Part shown: positions 22,653 through 31,533 of the stretch, piece after piece
Layout: every line of letters begins with the position of its first letter
How positions within the stretch are numbered: the first letter of the stretch is position 1
DNA from: Rhodospirillales bacterium CG15_BIG_FIL_POST_REV_8_21_14_020_66_15
Lineage (GTDB): Bacteria > Pseudomonadota > Alphaproteobacteria > Rhodospirillales > Casp-alpha2
NCBI GenBank assembly: GCA_002781745.1
Contig: PFFW01000123.1
Span: forward strand, 1 to 42,864
Direction of reading: 5' to 3'
Length of the DNA: 42,864 bases
The notes under the pieces: model-generated
Told to the model about the DNA's origin: nothing
The model's database searches: none
The model's input: only the letters and a program-made list of their open reading frames with translations
Translations under genes and position numbers: made by a program

Positions 22653-24313
22653 TGGAACTGCTTGGTGAATCCGTTGGTGATGGGATAGCGGCGGTCGCGG
22701 CCGAAGGCGCGGCCGGTGATCTTGACCCCCGGCGGCGCCTGCCGCCGCTTGTATTCGGCGCGGTCCAAGAGGACCCAGATGCGGCGCACGGTGGCGGCGT
22801 CGAAGCCCTCGGCCACCGTGGCGTCGAAGCCCATTTCCTTCTCCACCAGGCACATCAGGATGGCGTCCAGCTCGGCGTAGGGCGGCAGGGAATCCTGGTC
22901 CGTCTGGCCGGGGCGCAGCTCGGCACTGGGCGGCTTGGTGATGGTGCGTTCCGGCACCGCGCGGCCGCGGGGGCCCAGGAAATCGTCGGGGGCGTGCTGG
23001 TTGCGCCAGTGGCACAGCCGGAACACGGTGGTCTTGTAGACGTCCTTCAGTACGGAATAGCCGCCGTTCATGTCGCCGTAGATGGTGGCGTAGCCCACCG
23101 ACATCTCCGACTTGTTGCCGGTGGTCAGCAGCATGTGACCGAACTTGTTGCTGAGCGCCATCAGCAACAGGCCCCGCGTGCGCGCCTGGATGTTCTCTTC
23201 CGTGATGTCCTTGTCGCGGCCCTGGAACAGCCGCGCCAGCATGGCGTCGAAGGCCTGCATGGCGGGCGCGATGGCGACGCTTTCCAGCCGCGTGCCCAGC
23301 AGCGCCGCCGCCTCGGCCGCGTCCTCCAGACTTTCAGGGGACGTATAGGGCGAGGGCATCATCACCGTCAGCACGCGGTCGGCGCCCAGGGCGTCCACGG
23401 CGACCGCGGCGGACAGCGCCGAATCGACCCCGCCGGACAGGCCCAGGACCACGCCCGGAAAGCCGTTCTTGTTCACGTAGTCGCGCAGGCCCAGCACCAT
23501 GGCGCGGTAGATGGCCTCCAGGTCGCCGGGCTCGGCCACGATCTCGCTGTTCTCGGGCGCGTAGGCCCCGTTCGTGCGGGTCCACTGGGTCAGGGTCACG
23601 GCGCTTTGCCAGCAGGGCAGCTTGGCCGTCAGGTTGCAGCCCGCGTCCAGCACGAAGGAGCCGCCGTCGAACACCAGTTCGTCCTGCCCGCCCACCAGGT
23701 TGACGTACATCAGCGGCAGGCCCGATTCCTTGACCCGCGACACCGCGTAGCTCAGGCGCTGGTCGCCCTTCTCCACGTCGTAGGGCGAACCGTTGAGGAC
23801 GATCAGCATCTCCGCCCCCGATTCGTCCAGGCATTCGGTCACGTCCTCGAACCACATGTCCTCGCAGACCATGACGCCGAGCCGCGCGCCGCGGAACGGC
23901 ACCGGGCCGGGCAGGGGGCCCTGGGCGAATAGGCGCTTTTCGTCGAACACGCCGTAATTGGGCAGCTCGTGCTTGAGCCGCACCACGGCGACCTTGCCGC
24001 CGTCCAGCAGCAGGCCCGCGTTGTACAGTTTCCCCTTTTCCCGCCAGGGCGCGCCGGTCAGCACGGCCGGGCCGCCGTCGCCAGTCTCGGCGGCCAGGGT
24101 CTGCACGGCGTCCTCGATCCTGTCCTGGAACGTGCGCTTCAGGACCAGGTCCTCCGGCGGATATCCCGACAGCGCCAGTTCGCCCGTGACCACCAGGTCC
24201 GCGCCCAGTTTGGCCGCCTCGGCCCGGGCATCCCGGATCAGCGCCAGGTTCCCCGCGACGTCGCCGACGGTGGGGTTGATCTGGGCAATGGCGATGGCCA
24301 GTGAATCGGTCAT
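22649..24313 (-). CDS. nadE: Glutamine-dependent NAD+ synthetase
   Basis: A 554-residue two-domain enzyme converting nicotinate adenine dinucleotide, ATP and glutamine to NAD. The N-terminal nitrilase-type glutaminase has its triad at Glu45 ([14 protein letters not shown]), Lys114 ([14 protein letters not shown]) and Cys150 (VMVCEDMW), and provides ammonia. The C-terminal synthetase has the PP-loop SGGVDS at 293-298 and the [32 protein letters not shown] block, with [21 protein letters not shown] near the end. The upstream gene is nicotinate phosphoribosyltransferase, so two steps of NAD salvage adjoin; nadD is not in the window. The stop overlaps cysS. Confidence 0.96.
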   Translation of the reverse strand: MTDSLAIAIAQINPTVGDVAGNLALIRDARAEAAKLGADLVVTGELALSGYPPEDLVLKRTFQDRIEDAVQTLAAETGDGGPAVLTGAPWREKGKLYNAGLLLDGGKVAVVRLKHELPNYGVFDEKRLFAQGPLPGPVPFRGARLGVMVCEDMWFEDVTECLDESGAEMLIVLNGSPYDVEKGDQRLSYAVSRVKESGLPLMYVNLVGGQDELVFDGGSFVLDAGCNLTAKLPCWQSAVTLTQWTRTNGAYAPENSEIVAEPGDLEAIYRAMVLGLRDYVNKNGFPGVVLGLSGGVDSALSAAVAVDALGADRVLTVMMPSPYTSPESLEDAAEAAALLGTRLESVAIAPAMQAFDAMLARLFQGRDKDITEENIQARTRGLLLMALSNKFGHMLLTTGNKSEMSVGYATIYGDMNGGYSVLKDVYKTTVFRLCHWRNQHAPDDFLGPRGRAVPERTITKPPSAELRPGQTDQDSLPPYAELDAILMCLVEKEMGFDATVAEGFDAATVRRIWVLLDRAEYKRRQAPPGVKITGRAFGRDRRYPITNGFTKQFQ

Positions 24314-24431
24314 GGCGTGTCGGTCATCGGCGTCTGGAAACAGGGGTATGTCTCAGGGAGCGGAAGGCGGCGGCAGGGTAGGGACGTGCCATTCCCGTGT
24401 CAACGAAACCGGCGCCGCCGAACGCATCCCG

Positions 24432-25631
24432 TCACGTCGCCTTGCCCGGCCGATGCAGCAGGAATTCGCGGCCCAGCTTCACGCGCGGCTGGCCGTCGTA
24501 GGCGATGATGTCGGCGGTGGCGTAGGTTTCCGACCAGTTGGTGGGCAGGTACGATCCCGTGCCGACCACGTCGATGGGCGCGTCGACATCGGCCATGACC
24601 TTGCATTTCTCGACGTCGAAGCCCGACGAGCAGACGATTTTTGCCTTGCCGTAGCCCGCTTCGTCCAGGCGCTCGCGGAACAGAAAGACGGCGGCGGCGG
24701 AGACGCCGGTGCCCGTCAGGGTGCGCAGTTCCTTTTCGTTGCGGTAGCGGCGCACGGCGAGCGGCACGTGGCGCTCCAGCACCGCGTAGCTTTCCTGCGG
24801 GTCGAGGCCCTCCATGTAGCGCCCGCCGTGGGTGTCGAGCCGGAACGCCAGCTTGCCGGCCCCGACCAGATCGGGGAAGCGGTCGCAGACCGCGAGCGCG
24901 TCCGTGATTTCGGCCCCGAAATAGTCGGCCAGCACGGTCATCGGCTCGCCGGGGAAGGTCTCGGCGTACATCTCGGCGGCGCGCAGGGTCGATCCGGCAT
25001 AGCCGATCAGGGCGTGCGGCATGGTGCCCATGCCGTCCGAATTGCCGAAGTAATGGGCGGTCGCGCGGGTCGCGTTGCCGATGAAGCCCCTGGCCCCGGC
25101 CTGTTCGCGGGCGGCCTTGGAGCCGACGGCGCAGGCATAGGCCATGTGCTCGGCCATTTCCGTGCCGGCGCAATGGCGCGCGTCCATGGCCAGGAAGGCG
25201 ACCCTGGGCAGGGTCGCGCACATGACGTAGGCGTTGTTGGCGGCGACGCAGCAGGCCCCCAGCTTCTGCAGCAATAGCGTTTCCAGGTCGACCAGATGGG
25301 CGAGCGGCCCGGTGACGTACATCAGCGGCTCGCCGGCGCCGACCCACTGGCCCTCGGCGAAGTTGGGCTCGACCTTGAACTCCGTCGCCCGCGCCCGCGC
25401 GGCCTGCGTCAGCCAGTCGAGCGCGATGCGCGGCGCGAACACGACGGGCCGGCGCATGAACAGCGCATAGGTCACCTGCGTGTCGCCGAAGTGGCGCACG
25501 GCCTGCTTGGTGCGCAGGAAGTAGTGGTCGGCCCAGCGGGCGATGCCGGTCTCGAAATCGCCGTCCGAGCGGGAATCCCCGGCGCCGGCTTCGTCAGCCG
25601 CGTTGTCCAACTCGTCGGACGGGCTGTCCAT
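24432..25631 (-). CDS. pncB: Nicotinate phosphoribosyltransferase
   Basis: A 399-residue enzyme making nicotinate mononucleotide from nicotinate and PRPP, the entry to the Preiss-Handler route. Family features seen are the early TKQAVRHFGDTQVTYALFMRR, FIGNATRATAHYFGNSDGMGTMPHALIGYAG (phosphate-site region with HALI), LDTHGGRYMEGLD and the late VVGTGSYLPTNW phosphoribosyl site. ATG at 25631 is preceded by GGGGGAGA. The first ~25 residues (SPSDELDNAADEAGAGDSRSD) are acidic, low-complexity and probably disordered. It lies 44 bp after DAHP synthase and 118 bp before nadE on the same strand. Confidence 0.85.
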   Translation of the reverse strand: MDSPSDELDNAADEAGAGDSRSDGDFETGIARWADHYFLRTKQAVRHFGDTQVTYALFMRRPVVFAPRIALDWLTQAARARATEFKVEPNFAEGQWVGAGEPLMYVTGPLAHLVDLETLLLQKLGACCVAANNAYVMCATLPRVAFLAMDARHCAGTEMAEHMAYACAVGSKAAREQAGARGFIGNATRATAHYFGNSDGMGTMPHALIGYAGSTLRAAEMYAETFPGEPMTVLADYFGAEITDALAVCDRFPDLVGAGKLAFRLDTHGGRYMEGLDPQESYAVLERHVPLAVRRYRNEKELRTLTGTGVSAAAVFLFRERLDEAGYGKAKIVCSSGFDVEKCKVMADVDAPIDVVGTGSYLPTNWSETYATADIIAYDGQPRVKLGREFLLHRPGKAT

Positions 25632-25675
25632 GGATGGTCTCCCCCAACCGCTGCGCCCGCCGCTGGCTGGGCCCC

Positions 25676-27058
25676 CTACGACGGCAGGGCGGCCTGCTTC
25701 AGCCTGGGCGTGCGGCCTTCCTTCAGCATCTCCGCCACCAGGAACGCCAGTTCCAGGGCCTGGCGGGCGTTGAGGCGCGGGTCGCAGTGCGTGTGATAGC
25801 GGTCCGACAGGTCGGCATCGCTGAGCGCCTGCGCGCCGCCGGTGCATTCCGTCACGTCCTGGCCGGTCATTTCCAGGTGCACGCCGCCGGCATGGGTGCC
25901 TTCGGCCTGGTGCACGGCGAAGAAGTCGCGGACCTCGGACAGGATGCGGTCGAACGGCCGCGTCTTGAAGCCGCTGGACGCCTTGATGACGTTGCCGTGC
26001 ATGGGGTCCGAGACCCACACGACCTTGCGCCCCTCGGCCTTGACCTTGCGCAGCAGCGGCGGCAGGCCCTGGGCGATCTTGTCCGAGCCCATGCGGGCGA
26101 TGATGGTGATGCGCCCGGGCTCGTTCTTCGGGTTCAGGATGTCGATTAGGCGGATCATCTCGTCCGGGTCCAGGCTCGGCCCGGCCTTGAAGGCGATCGG
26201 GTTGTTGATGCCGCGCATGAACTCCACATGGGCGCCGTCGGGCTGGCGCGTGCGGTCGCCGATCCACAGCATGTGGGCCGAGGTGTCGTACCAGTCGCCG
26301 GTGGTCGAATCGATACGGGTCAACGCCTGCTCGTACCACAGCAGAAGCGCCTCGTGCGAGGTGTAGAAGTCCGTCTCGCGGATCTGCGGCGTGGTCTCCG
26401 ACGTCAGGCCGCAGGCGGCCATGAAGGCCAGCGTCTCGTCCAGGCGGTCGGCCATGCCGGCGTACTTCTCGCCCTCGGCACTGTCGGCGACGAAGCCCAG
26501 GTTCCACTGATGGACCTTGTGCAAATCGGCGTAGCCCCCTTGCGCGAAGGCGCGCAGCAGGTTCAGCGTCGCGGCCGACTGGTTGTAGACCTGCATCAGG
26601 CGCTGCGGGTCGGGAATACGGGCTTCCGGCGTGAAGTCCATGCCGTTGACCATGTCGCCCCGGTAGGACGGCAGTTCCACGCCGTCGATGGTTTCCGTGG
26701 AGGCCGAGCGCGGCTTGGCGAACTGGCCCGCCATGCGGCCCACCTTGACGACCGGCAGGGCCGCGCCGAAGGTCAGCACCACGGCCATCTGCAGCAGCAC
26801 GCGGAAGGTGTCGCGGATGTTGTCCGGGTGGAACTCGGCGAAGCTTTCGGCGCAGTCACCGCCCTGCAGCAGAAAGGCCTCGCCTTCCGATACCTGGGCG
26901 AGCGCCTTCTTCAGCGAGCGCGCCTCGCCGGCGAATACCAGCGGCGGGCAGCGCTTCAACTGCGCTTCCACGGCCTCCAGGGCCTTCGCGTCCGGATAGT
27001 CCGGAACCTGAAGGATGGATTTGCCGCGCCAGGAGTCGGGCGTCCATTTGATCGCCAT
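25676..27058 (-). CDS. Class II 3-deoxy-7-phosphoheptulonate (DAHP) synthase
   Basis: A 460-residue plant/actinobacterial-type (AroA-II) enzyme joining phosphoenolpyruvate and erythrose 4-phosphate, the first step of the shikimate pathway. The class II signature is clear: [33 protein letters not shown], then [48 protein letters not shown] and [18 protein letters not shown] with the metal-binding Cys, His, Glu and Asp. ATG at 27058 follows GAGGTG; a TTG at 27073 gives a longer, less likely form. The upstream 237 bp holds a promoter-like pair and a palindrome. Class II without an obvious short-type companion here is common in Alphaproteobacteria. Confidence 0.94.
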   Translation of the reverse strand: MAIKWTPDSWRGKSILQVPDYPDAKALEAVEAQLKRCPPLVFAGEARSLKKALAQVSEGEAFLLQGGDCAESFAEFHPDNIRDTFRVLLQMAVVLTFGAALPVVKVGRMAGQFAKPRSASTETIDGVELPSYRGDMVNGMDFTPEARIPDPQRLMQVYNQSAATLNLLRAFAQGGYADLHKVHQWNLGFVADSAEGEKYAGMADRLDETLAFMAACGLTSETTPQIRETDFYTSHEALLLWYEQALTRIDSTTGDWYDTSAHMLWIGDRTRQPDGAHVEFMRGINNPIAFKAGPSLDPDEMIRLIDILNPKNEPGRITIIARMGSDKIAQGLPPLLRKVKAEGRKVVWVSDPMHGNVIKASSGFKTRPFDRILSEVRDFFAVHQAEGTHAGGVHLEMTGQDVTECTGGAQALSDADLSDRYHTHCDPRLNARQALELAFLVAEMLKEGRTPRLKQAALPS

Positions 27059-27097
27059 GTGGCACCTCTTCAAGGCTTATGATGCGTGTTTTCCCAG

Positions 27098-27141
27098 GGT
27101 GGTTAACGACCCGATATAAGGGGCATCGCCGCGGATTTCCA
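27098..27141 (-). promoter_or_regulatory. Promoter and operator candidate for DAHP synthase
   Basis: On the minus strand, TGGAAA (27141-27136) and TATATC (27118-27113) are separated by 17 bp and could be a weak sigma-70 promoter (four of six matches each). Just past the -10 lies GGTCGTTAACCACC (27111-27098), palindromic at 12 of 14 positions, where a repressor would cover the start site. This is pattern matching only. Confidence 0.35.
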
Positions 27142-27295
27142 GTTAAACCGGCGTCAACGGGCGTTTTCATGTCCAAACCGCCGCTGTTTGCGGTGACACG
27201 GACGTGAACGGTTGTGTAGGGCGCCTGCCGGCGGTTTGTCCTATCCATGGGGCCGATGCGGGCCCGACGGCCCGCCAAGTTGACGGAAACCGCCC

Positions 27296-28129
27296 ATGAT
27301 CCGCGTTCTCGCCCTTTCCCTGTCCTTGCTGTCGGTCTGGTCGCTCGGTCTGCCCGCCCTTGCCGGCGGGCCGAAGGCCGATCTGTGGGCGCGTTGGCAG
27401 GCCCATGACCCGGCCTCTGCACGGCGGCTGGATCATTCCGCTTGGGGCCGGTTCCTCGACCGCTACCTCAGCGTCCGGTCCAAGGACGCCAACCGGATCG
27501 ACTACGCCGCGGTGACGCCCGCCGACAAGGCGGCGCTCGCCGGCTATCTTGCGGACCTGCAGGCCGTCGCCGTCTCGCGCCTGAACCGGGCGGAGCAGTT
27601 GGCCTTCTGGGTCAACCTCTACAACGCGCTTACCGTATCGCTGATCCTGGACCACTGGCCGGTATCGTCGATCCGCGACATCGACATCTCGCCGGGCCTG
27701 TTCGCCGACGGGCCCTGGGGCAAGAAGCTGGTCAGCATCGAGGGCGAACGTCTCGCCCTCGACGACATCGAACACCGCATCCTGCGTCCCATCTGGCGCG
27801 ACCCCCGCATTCACTACGCGGTCAACTGCGCGTCGATCGGCTGTCCGGACCTGGCTTCCCGGCCCTATACGGCGGACACGGCGGACCGCATGCTGACGGC
27901 GGGGGCGGAAGCCTACGTCAATGATCCGCGCGGGGCCCATGTCGACGCCGACGGCCGGCTGACCGTGTCGGCGATCTACGACTGGTTCATCGACGATTTC
28001 GGCGGCACCCGGGCCGGCGTGCTGGCGCATCTGGGGCATTACGCGGCGCCGGACCTGAAGGCCCGCCTCGCCGGACGGGCGCGGATCGACGGCCACGCCT
28101 ACGACTGGCGGATCAACGCCGCGCGTTAG
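27296..28129 (+). CDS. Secreted DUF547 protein
   Basis: A 277-residue exported protein of the DUF547 family, function unknown. The signal peptide MIRVLALSLSLLSVWSLGLPALAG is cleaved near residue 23. The family core is seen in EQLAFWVNLYNALTVSLIL (conserved Asn-x-x-Asn-Ala), FGxK-like WGKKLVSIEGERLALDDIEHRILR, IHYAVNCASIGCP with the conserved Cys pair, and AIYDWFIDDFGG. The conserved Cys, His, Asp and Asn suggest a papain-like or transglutaminase-like arrangement, but catalysis is not established. It is divergent from DAHP synthase and 125 bp upstream of hemN. Confidence 0.86.
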   Translation: MIRVLALSLSLLSVWSLGLPALAGGPKADLWARWQAHDPASARRLDHSAWGRFLDRYLSVRSKDANRIDYAAVTPADKAALAGYLADLQAVAVSRLNRAEQLAFWVNLYNALTVSLILDHWPVSSIRDIDISPGLFADGPWGKKLVSIEGERLALDDIEHRILRPIWRDPRIHYAVNCASIGCPDLASRPYTADTADRMLTAGAEAYVNDPRGAHVDADGRLTVSAIYDWFIDDFGGTRAGVLAHLGHYAAPDLKARLAGRARIDGHAYDWRINAAR

Positions 28130-28165
28130 GCGCCGGGCGGCGCTTCGGCGGAAAAATCCGAAAAA

Positions 28166-28179
28166 TTGCTCTGGATCAA
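28166..28179 (+). promoter_or_regulatory. FNR-type anaerobox upstream of hemN
   Basis: TTGCTCTGGATCAA matches the FNR consensus TTGAT-N4-ATCAA at nine of ten positions. It lies 76 bp before the hemN ATG; a -10-like TCAAAT at 28203-28208 is at a distance that would put the box near -41, the usual activator position. hemN is a known FNR-family target in other proteobacteria. Binding here is inferred. Confidence 0.6.
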
Positions 28180-28254
28180 TTCCCTCTCCTGCGAACGCGG
28201 GTCAAATGAGGGTCAACCGGTGGGATCAGCAGCCAAGGGGCGAAACGCCAGATC

Positions 28255-29604
28255 ATGGACCAGCGTCTGCTCGACACATACGGCGGCCCCGTGCCGCGCT
28301 ATACCAGCTATCCGACGGCGCCGCAGTTCCACGGCGGGGTCGGTCCGCGCGCCTACGCGGACTGGCTGCGGGCCTTGGGCCCCGGCGACGGGCCGGTGTC
28401 GCTTTACCTGCACATCCCCTATTGCCGGGAACTCTGCACCTATTGCGGCTGCACCACCAAGATCACCCGCCGTTATTCGCCCGTGGCCGCCTATGTGGCG
28501 GATCTGACGGCCGAGATCGATCTGGTCGCCGGGCATCTCGCGGCGCCGCTCGCCGTCTCCCAGGTCCATTTCGGCGGCGGCACGCCCAACATCCTTGGGG
28601 CCGACGATTTCCAGGCGCTGATGGGCGACCTGCGCCGGGTCTTTGCCTTCGGTCCGGCAACCGAGACGGCGGTCGAGATCGATCCGCGCCTGCTGACCGG
28701 CGACATGGCCCAGGCCATGGCGGCGGCGGGCGTCACCCGGGTCAGCATCGGCGTGCAGGACCTGAACGAGGACGTCCAGCAGGCCATCAACCGCGTGCAG
28801 CCGCTTTTCGTCGTGCGCCGCGCCGTCGACATGCTGCACGCCGCCGGCATAGATCAGATCAACCTCGACCTGATGTACGGCCTGCCGCTGCAGACCGTCG
28901 ACCATGTGCTGTCCACGGTGGACCGTGCGTCGGAACTGGGCGCCCAGCGGATCGCGCTGTTCGGGTACGCCCACGTGCCGTGGATGAAGACCCATCAGCG
29001 CCTGCTGGACCACCTGCCGCGGGCCGACACCCTGGGCCGCTTCGAACAGGCCGAGGCGGCGGCCGAACGCCTGGCCCGCTACGGCTACCGGCGCATCGGT
29101 CTGGATCATTTCGCGACACCGGGGGATTCCCTTGCCCAGGCGCTCGAGGGCGGCCGCCTGCACCGCAACTTCCAGGGCTACACCACGGACACGGCCGAGG
29201 TGCTGCTGGCCTTCGGCGCGTCGGCGATCGGTCAATTGCCCGGCGGCTACGTCCAGAACGCGTCCGACGCCGGCACTTATGGACGCCGCGTCCAGGATGG
29301 CGACCTGGCCACCGTCAAGGGCCTCGTCCTCGACGACGAGGACCGCCGCCGCCGTGCGCTCATCGAACGACTGATGTGCGACATGACGGTCGACCTGCGC
29401 CGTTTCGGCGGCGTCGGGGCCTACGGCGCCGAACTGGCCCGTCTCCGTTCCATGGCCGACGACGGCTTGGTCCGCGTCGAGGGCGAAAAGATCACGGTGC
29501 CCGAGGACGCGCGGCCCCTGATGCGCGCCGTGGCGGCCGTGTTCGACGCCTATCTCGCCCCGCCCGGCGCGCCGCCCGTGGCCCGCCATTCCCTGGCCGT
29601 GTGA
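28255..29604 (+). CDS. hemN: Oxygen-independent coproporphyrinogen III oxidase
   Basis: A 449-residue radical-SAM enzyme decarboxylating coproporphyrinogen III to protoporphyrinogen IX for haem or tetrapyrrole synthesis without oxygen. The cluster motif is Cys57-x3-Cys61-x2-Cys64 with a following Cys66 (YCRELCTYCGC), exactly the HemN arrangement, preceded by YLHIPY. VHFGGGTPN is the SAM-binding glycine motif, and the N-terminal RYTSYPTAPQF segment, needed for second-SAM and substrate binding, distinguishes true HemN from HemW. The C-terminal domain (LIERLMCDMTVDL) is present. An FNR-type site upstream supports low-oxygen induction. AAGGGG lies 14 bases upstream of the ATG, a long spacing. Confidence 0.96.
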   Translation: MDQRLLDTYGGPVPRYTSYPTAPQFHGGVGPRAYADWLRALGPGDGPVSLYLHIPYCRELCTYCGCTTKITRRYSPVAAYVADLTAEIDLVAGHLAAPLAVSQVHFGGGTPNILGADDFQALMGDLRRVFAFGPATETAVEIDPRLLTGDMAQAMAAAGVTRVSIGVQDLNEDVQQAINRVQPLFVVRRAVDMLHAAGIDQINLDLMYGLPLQTVDHVLSTVDRASELGAQRIALFGYAHVPWMKTHQRLLDHLPRADTLGRFEQAEAAAERLARYGYRRIGLDHFATPGDSLAQALEGGRLHRNFQGYTTDTAEVLLAFGASAIGQLPGGYVQNASDAGTYGRRVQDGDLATVKGLVLDDEDRRRRALIERLMCDMTVDLRRFGGVGAYGAELARLRSMADDGLVRVEGEKITVPEDARPLMRAVAAVFDAYLAPPGAPPVARHSLAV

Positions 29605-29819
29605 CGGCGCCGGCAAAATTTCTTGGCCCCGGGGGGTTGAAAATTCCCGCCGGATAGGACTATCTCCCCTGCCGTTCAAGGTTGGTCAACAACCGGACAG
29701 ACTGGGAGAGCGCCGCCGTGGTTTGCGTTTGCCGCAATCCGGACACATTCAACTTTATCATTGCGCCGGTCCCCGTCCCGTGGGATCACGCTCGCCGCTC
29801 AAGGGGGTAGTGCCGCGCG

Positions 29820-30776
29820 ATGTCCAAGATGATCGTCCTTGAAAAGCTGACCAAGCGGTTCGGCGACCTGACCGCCGTCGACGCCGTGTCCTTGGCCGTC
29901 CGGCGGGGCGAGGTCCTGGGTTTCCTGGGGCCCAACGGCGCCGGCAAGTCGACGACCATGAAGATGGTCTGCGGTTACCTGACGCCGACCAGCGGCACCG
30001 CGCGGGTCCTGGACCACGACGTGGTGACCGAGCCCATGGCCGTGAAGGCGGCGATCGGCTACCTGCCCGAGGGCGCGCCGACCTACGGCGACATGCGGGT
30101 CTCCTCCTTCCTGCGCTTCATCGCCCAGGTGCGCGGCTTCGACGGCGCCGAGATCGGCCGCCGAGTCGACCGGGTGCGCGAGATGGCGGCCCTGGACGAG
30201 GTCTTCGACCGCCCGGTGGAAACGCTGTCCAAGGGCTTCAAGCGCCGAGTCGGCCTGGCCCAGGCGATCCTGCACGACCCGGAGGTCCTGATCATGGACG
30301 AACCGACCGACGGCCTGGACCCCAACCAGAAGCACCAGGTCCGCACCCTCATCAAGGACATGGCCCAGGACAAGGCGATCGTCATCTCCACCCACATCCT
30401 GGAGGAGGTCGAGGCCATCTGCACCCGCGCCGTCGTCATCGCCCACGGCAAGCTGCTGGCCGACGGCACGCCGGAGCAGCTTCTGCGCCGCGATGCGCGG
30501 CATAACGCGGTGGTCGTCAAGCTGGCCGCCGACCGGGCCAAGGACATCGTCGCCGGCCTCGCGGCGCTTGACCAGGTCGCGGGCGTCGATGCGCTGGGCG
30601 ATCCGGTGAACGGCACGGCGGCGTTCCGCGCCCGGCCCAGGGACGGGGCGTCCATCGTCCTGCCGGTCGGCGACTATCTGCGCTCGAACAACGTGACGCC
30701 CGAGGAGATGTACGTGGAGCGTGGCCACATGGACGAGGTGTTCCGCGCGATAACCCAGGGCGAGGCGGAGGCCTGA
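29820..30776 (+). CDS. ABC transporter ATP-binding protein (GldA-like)
   Basis: A 318-residue ABC-2-type ATPase. Walker A is GPNGAGKST at 37-45, the signature is LSKGFKRRVGLAQAIL (LSKGF in place of LSGGQ, usual in this GldA/NosF-like group), Walker B is VLIMDEPTDGLDP, and the switch His is in ISTHILEEV. The C-terminal ~80 residues form an extension seen in gliding-type exporters. It starts a tight plus-strand unit with the permease (1 bp gap), a GldG-like protein and a DUF4340 protein. The group was named for Flavobacterium gliding but occurs widely in non-gliding proteobacteria; cargo is unknown. The 215-bp gap upstream carries GGTTG(29680)-CAACC(29690), a small inverted repeat. Confidence 0.92.
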   Translation: MSKMIVLEKLTKRFGDLTAVDAVSLAVRRGEVLGFLGPNGAGKSTTMKMVCGYLTPTSGTARVLDHDVVTEPMAVKAAIGYLPEGAPTYGDMRVSSFLRFIAQVRGFDGAEIGRRVDRVREMAALDEVFDRPVETLSKGFKRRVGLAQAILHDPEVLIMDEPTDGLDPNQKHQVRTLIKDMAQDKAIVISTHILEEVEAICTRAVVIAHGKLLADGTPEQLLRRDARHNAVVVKLAADRAKDIVAGLAALDQVAGVDALGDPVNGTAAFRARPRDGASIVLPVGDYLRSNNVTPEEMYVERGHMDEVFRAITQGEAEA

Positions 30777-30777
30777 G

Positions 30778-31512
30778 ATGCGCAACGTCTGGATCATCGC
30801 CAAGCGCGAACTGGCGGGCTACTTCGCGACGCCGCTGGCCCTCGTCTTCATCGTCATTTTCCTGGCGCTGACCGGCGCCTTCACCTTCTACCTGGGCCGT
30901 TTCTTCGAGGCCGGCCAGGCGGACCTGGAGGCGTTCTTCCGTTTCCATCCCTGGCTCTACCTGATCCTGATTCCCGCCGTCGCCATGCGCCTGTGGGCCG
31001 AGGAACGCAAGACCGGCACCATCGAGCTGCTCATGACCCTGCCGGTGACCACCGCCCAGGCGGTGCTCGGCAAGTTCCTGGCGGCCTGGGCGTTCTGCGG
31101 CATCGCCCTGGCCCTGACCTTTCCCGTCTGGATCACGGTCAACGTGCTGGGCGAACCGGACAACGGCGTCATCGTCGCCGGCTACGTCGGCAGCTTCCTG
31201 ATGGCCGGCGCCTTCATGTCGATCGGCGCCTGCATGTCGGCCATGACCAAGAACCAGGTGATCGCCTTCATCATCTCGGCCACGGTGTGCTTCCTGTTCA
31301 CCATGAGCGGCCTGCAGCTGGTGCTCAACTTCTTCCAGGCCTGGGCGCCCGCGCTGATCGTCGACACCGTGGCCAGCCTGTCGTTCCTGGTCCGCTTCGA
31401 CGCGGTCATGCGCGGCGTCATCGACCTGCGCGACGTGTTCTTCTTCATCTCGCTGATCGCGTTCTTCCTGTTCACCAACGTCATCGTCGTCGAAGTGAAG
31501 AAGTCGGCGTAA
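30778..31512 (+). CDS. ABC-2 type permease (GldF-like)
   Basis: A 244-residue inner-membrane permease with about six membrane segments: around 15-35, 55-75, 95-120, 130-155, 165-185 and 220-240. It begins RNVWIIAKRELAGYFATPLALVFI, typical of GldF/NosY-type ABC-2 permeases, and has the family's RLWAEERKTGTIELLMTLPVT cytoplasmic coupling helix. Its ATG is one base after the stop of the ATPase gene, which strongly implies a joint transcript and a joint complex. Function: membrane part of the exporter; the substrate is not deducible. Confidence 0.92.
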   Translation: MRNVWIIAKRELAGYFATPLALVFIVIFLALTGAFTFYLGRFFEAGQADLEAFFRFHPWLYLILIPAVAMRLWAEERKTGTIELLMTLPVTTAQAVLGKFLAAWAFCGIALALTFPVWITVNVLGEPDNGVIVAGYVGSFLMAGAFMSIGACMSAMTKNQVIAFIISATVCFLFTMSGLQLVLNFFQAWAPALIVDTVASLSFLVRFDAVMRGVIDLRDVFFFISLIAFFLFTNVIVVEVKKSA

Positions 31513-31533
31513 GGGGAGGCGGCGAGGATCACC

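Noticed and set aside
21231-23015. Extension of cysS upstream to 23015
   Set aside because: The extra codons overlap nadE in another frame; ATG at 22652 fits the CysRS N-terminus and the ATGA junction.
24432-26507. Extension of the pncB frame upstream to 26507
   Set aside because: The upstream part overlaps the DAHP synthase coding region in another frame; the ATG at 25631 has a good ribosome site and the expected protein length.
29637-29666. Sigma-70 promoter TTGAAA-18-TATCTC for the Gld-like operon
   Set aside because: The -10 matches only three of six positions; not better than chance in this region.
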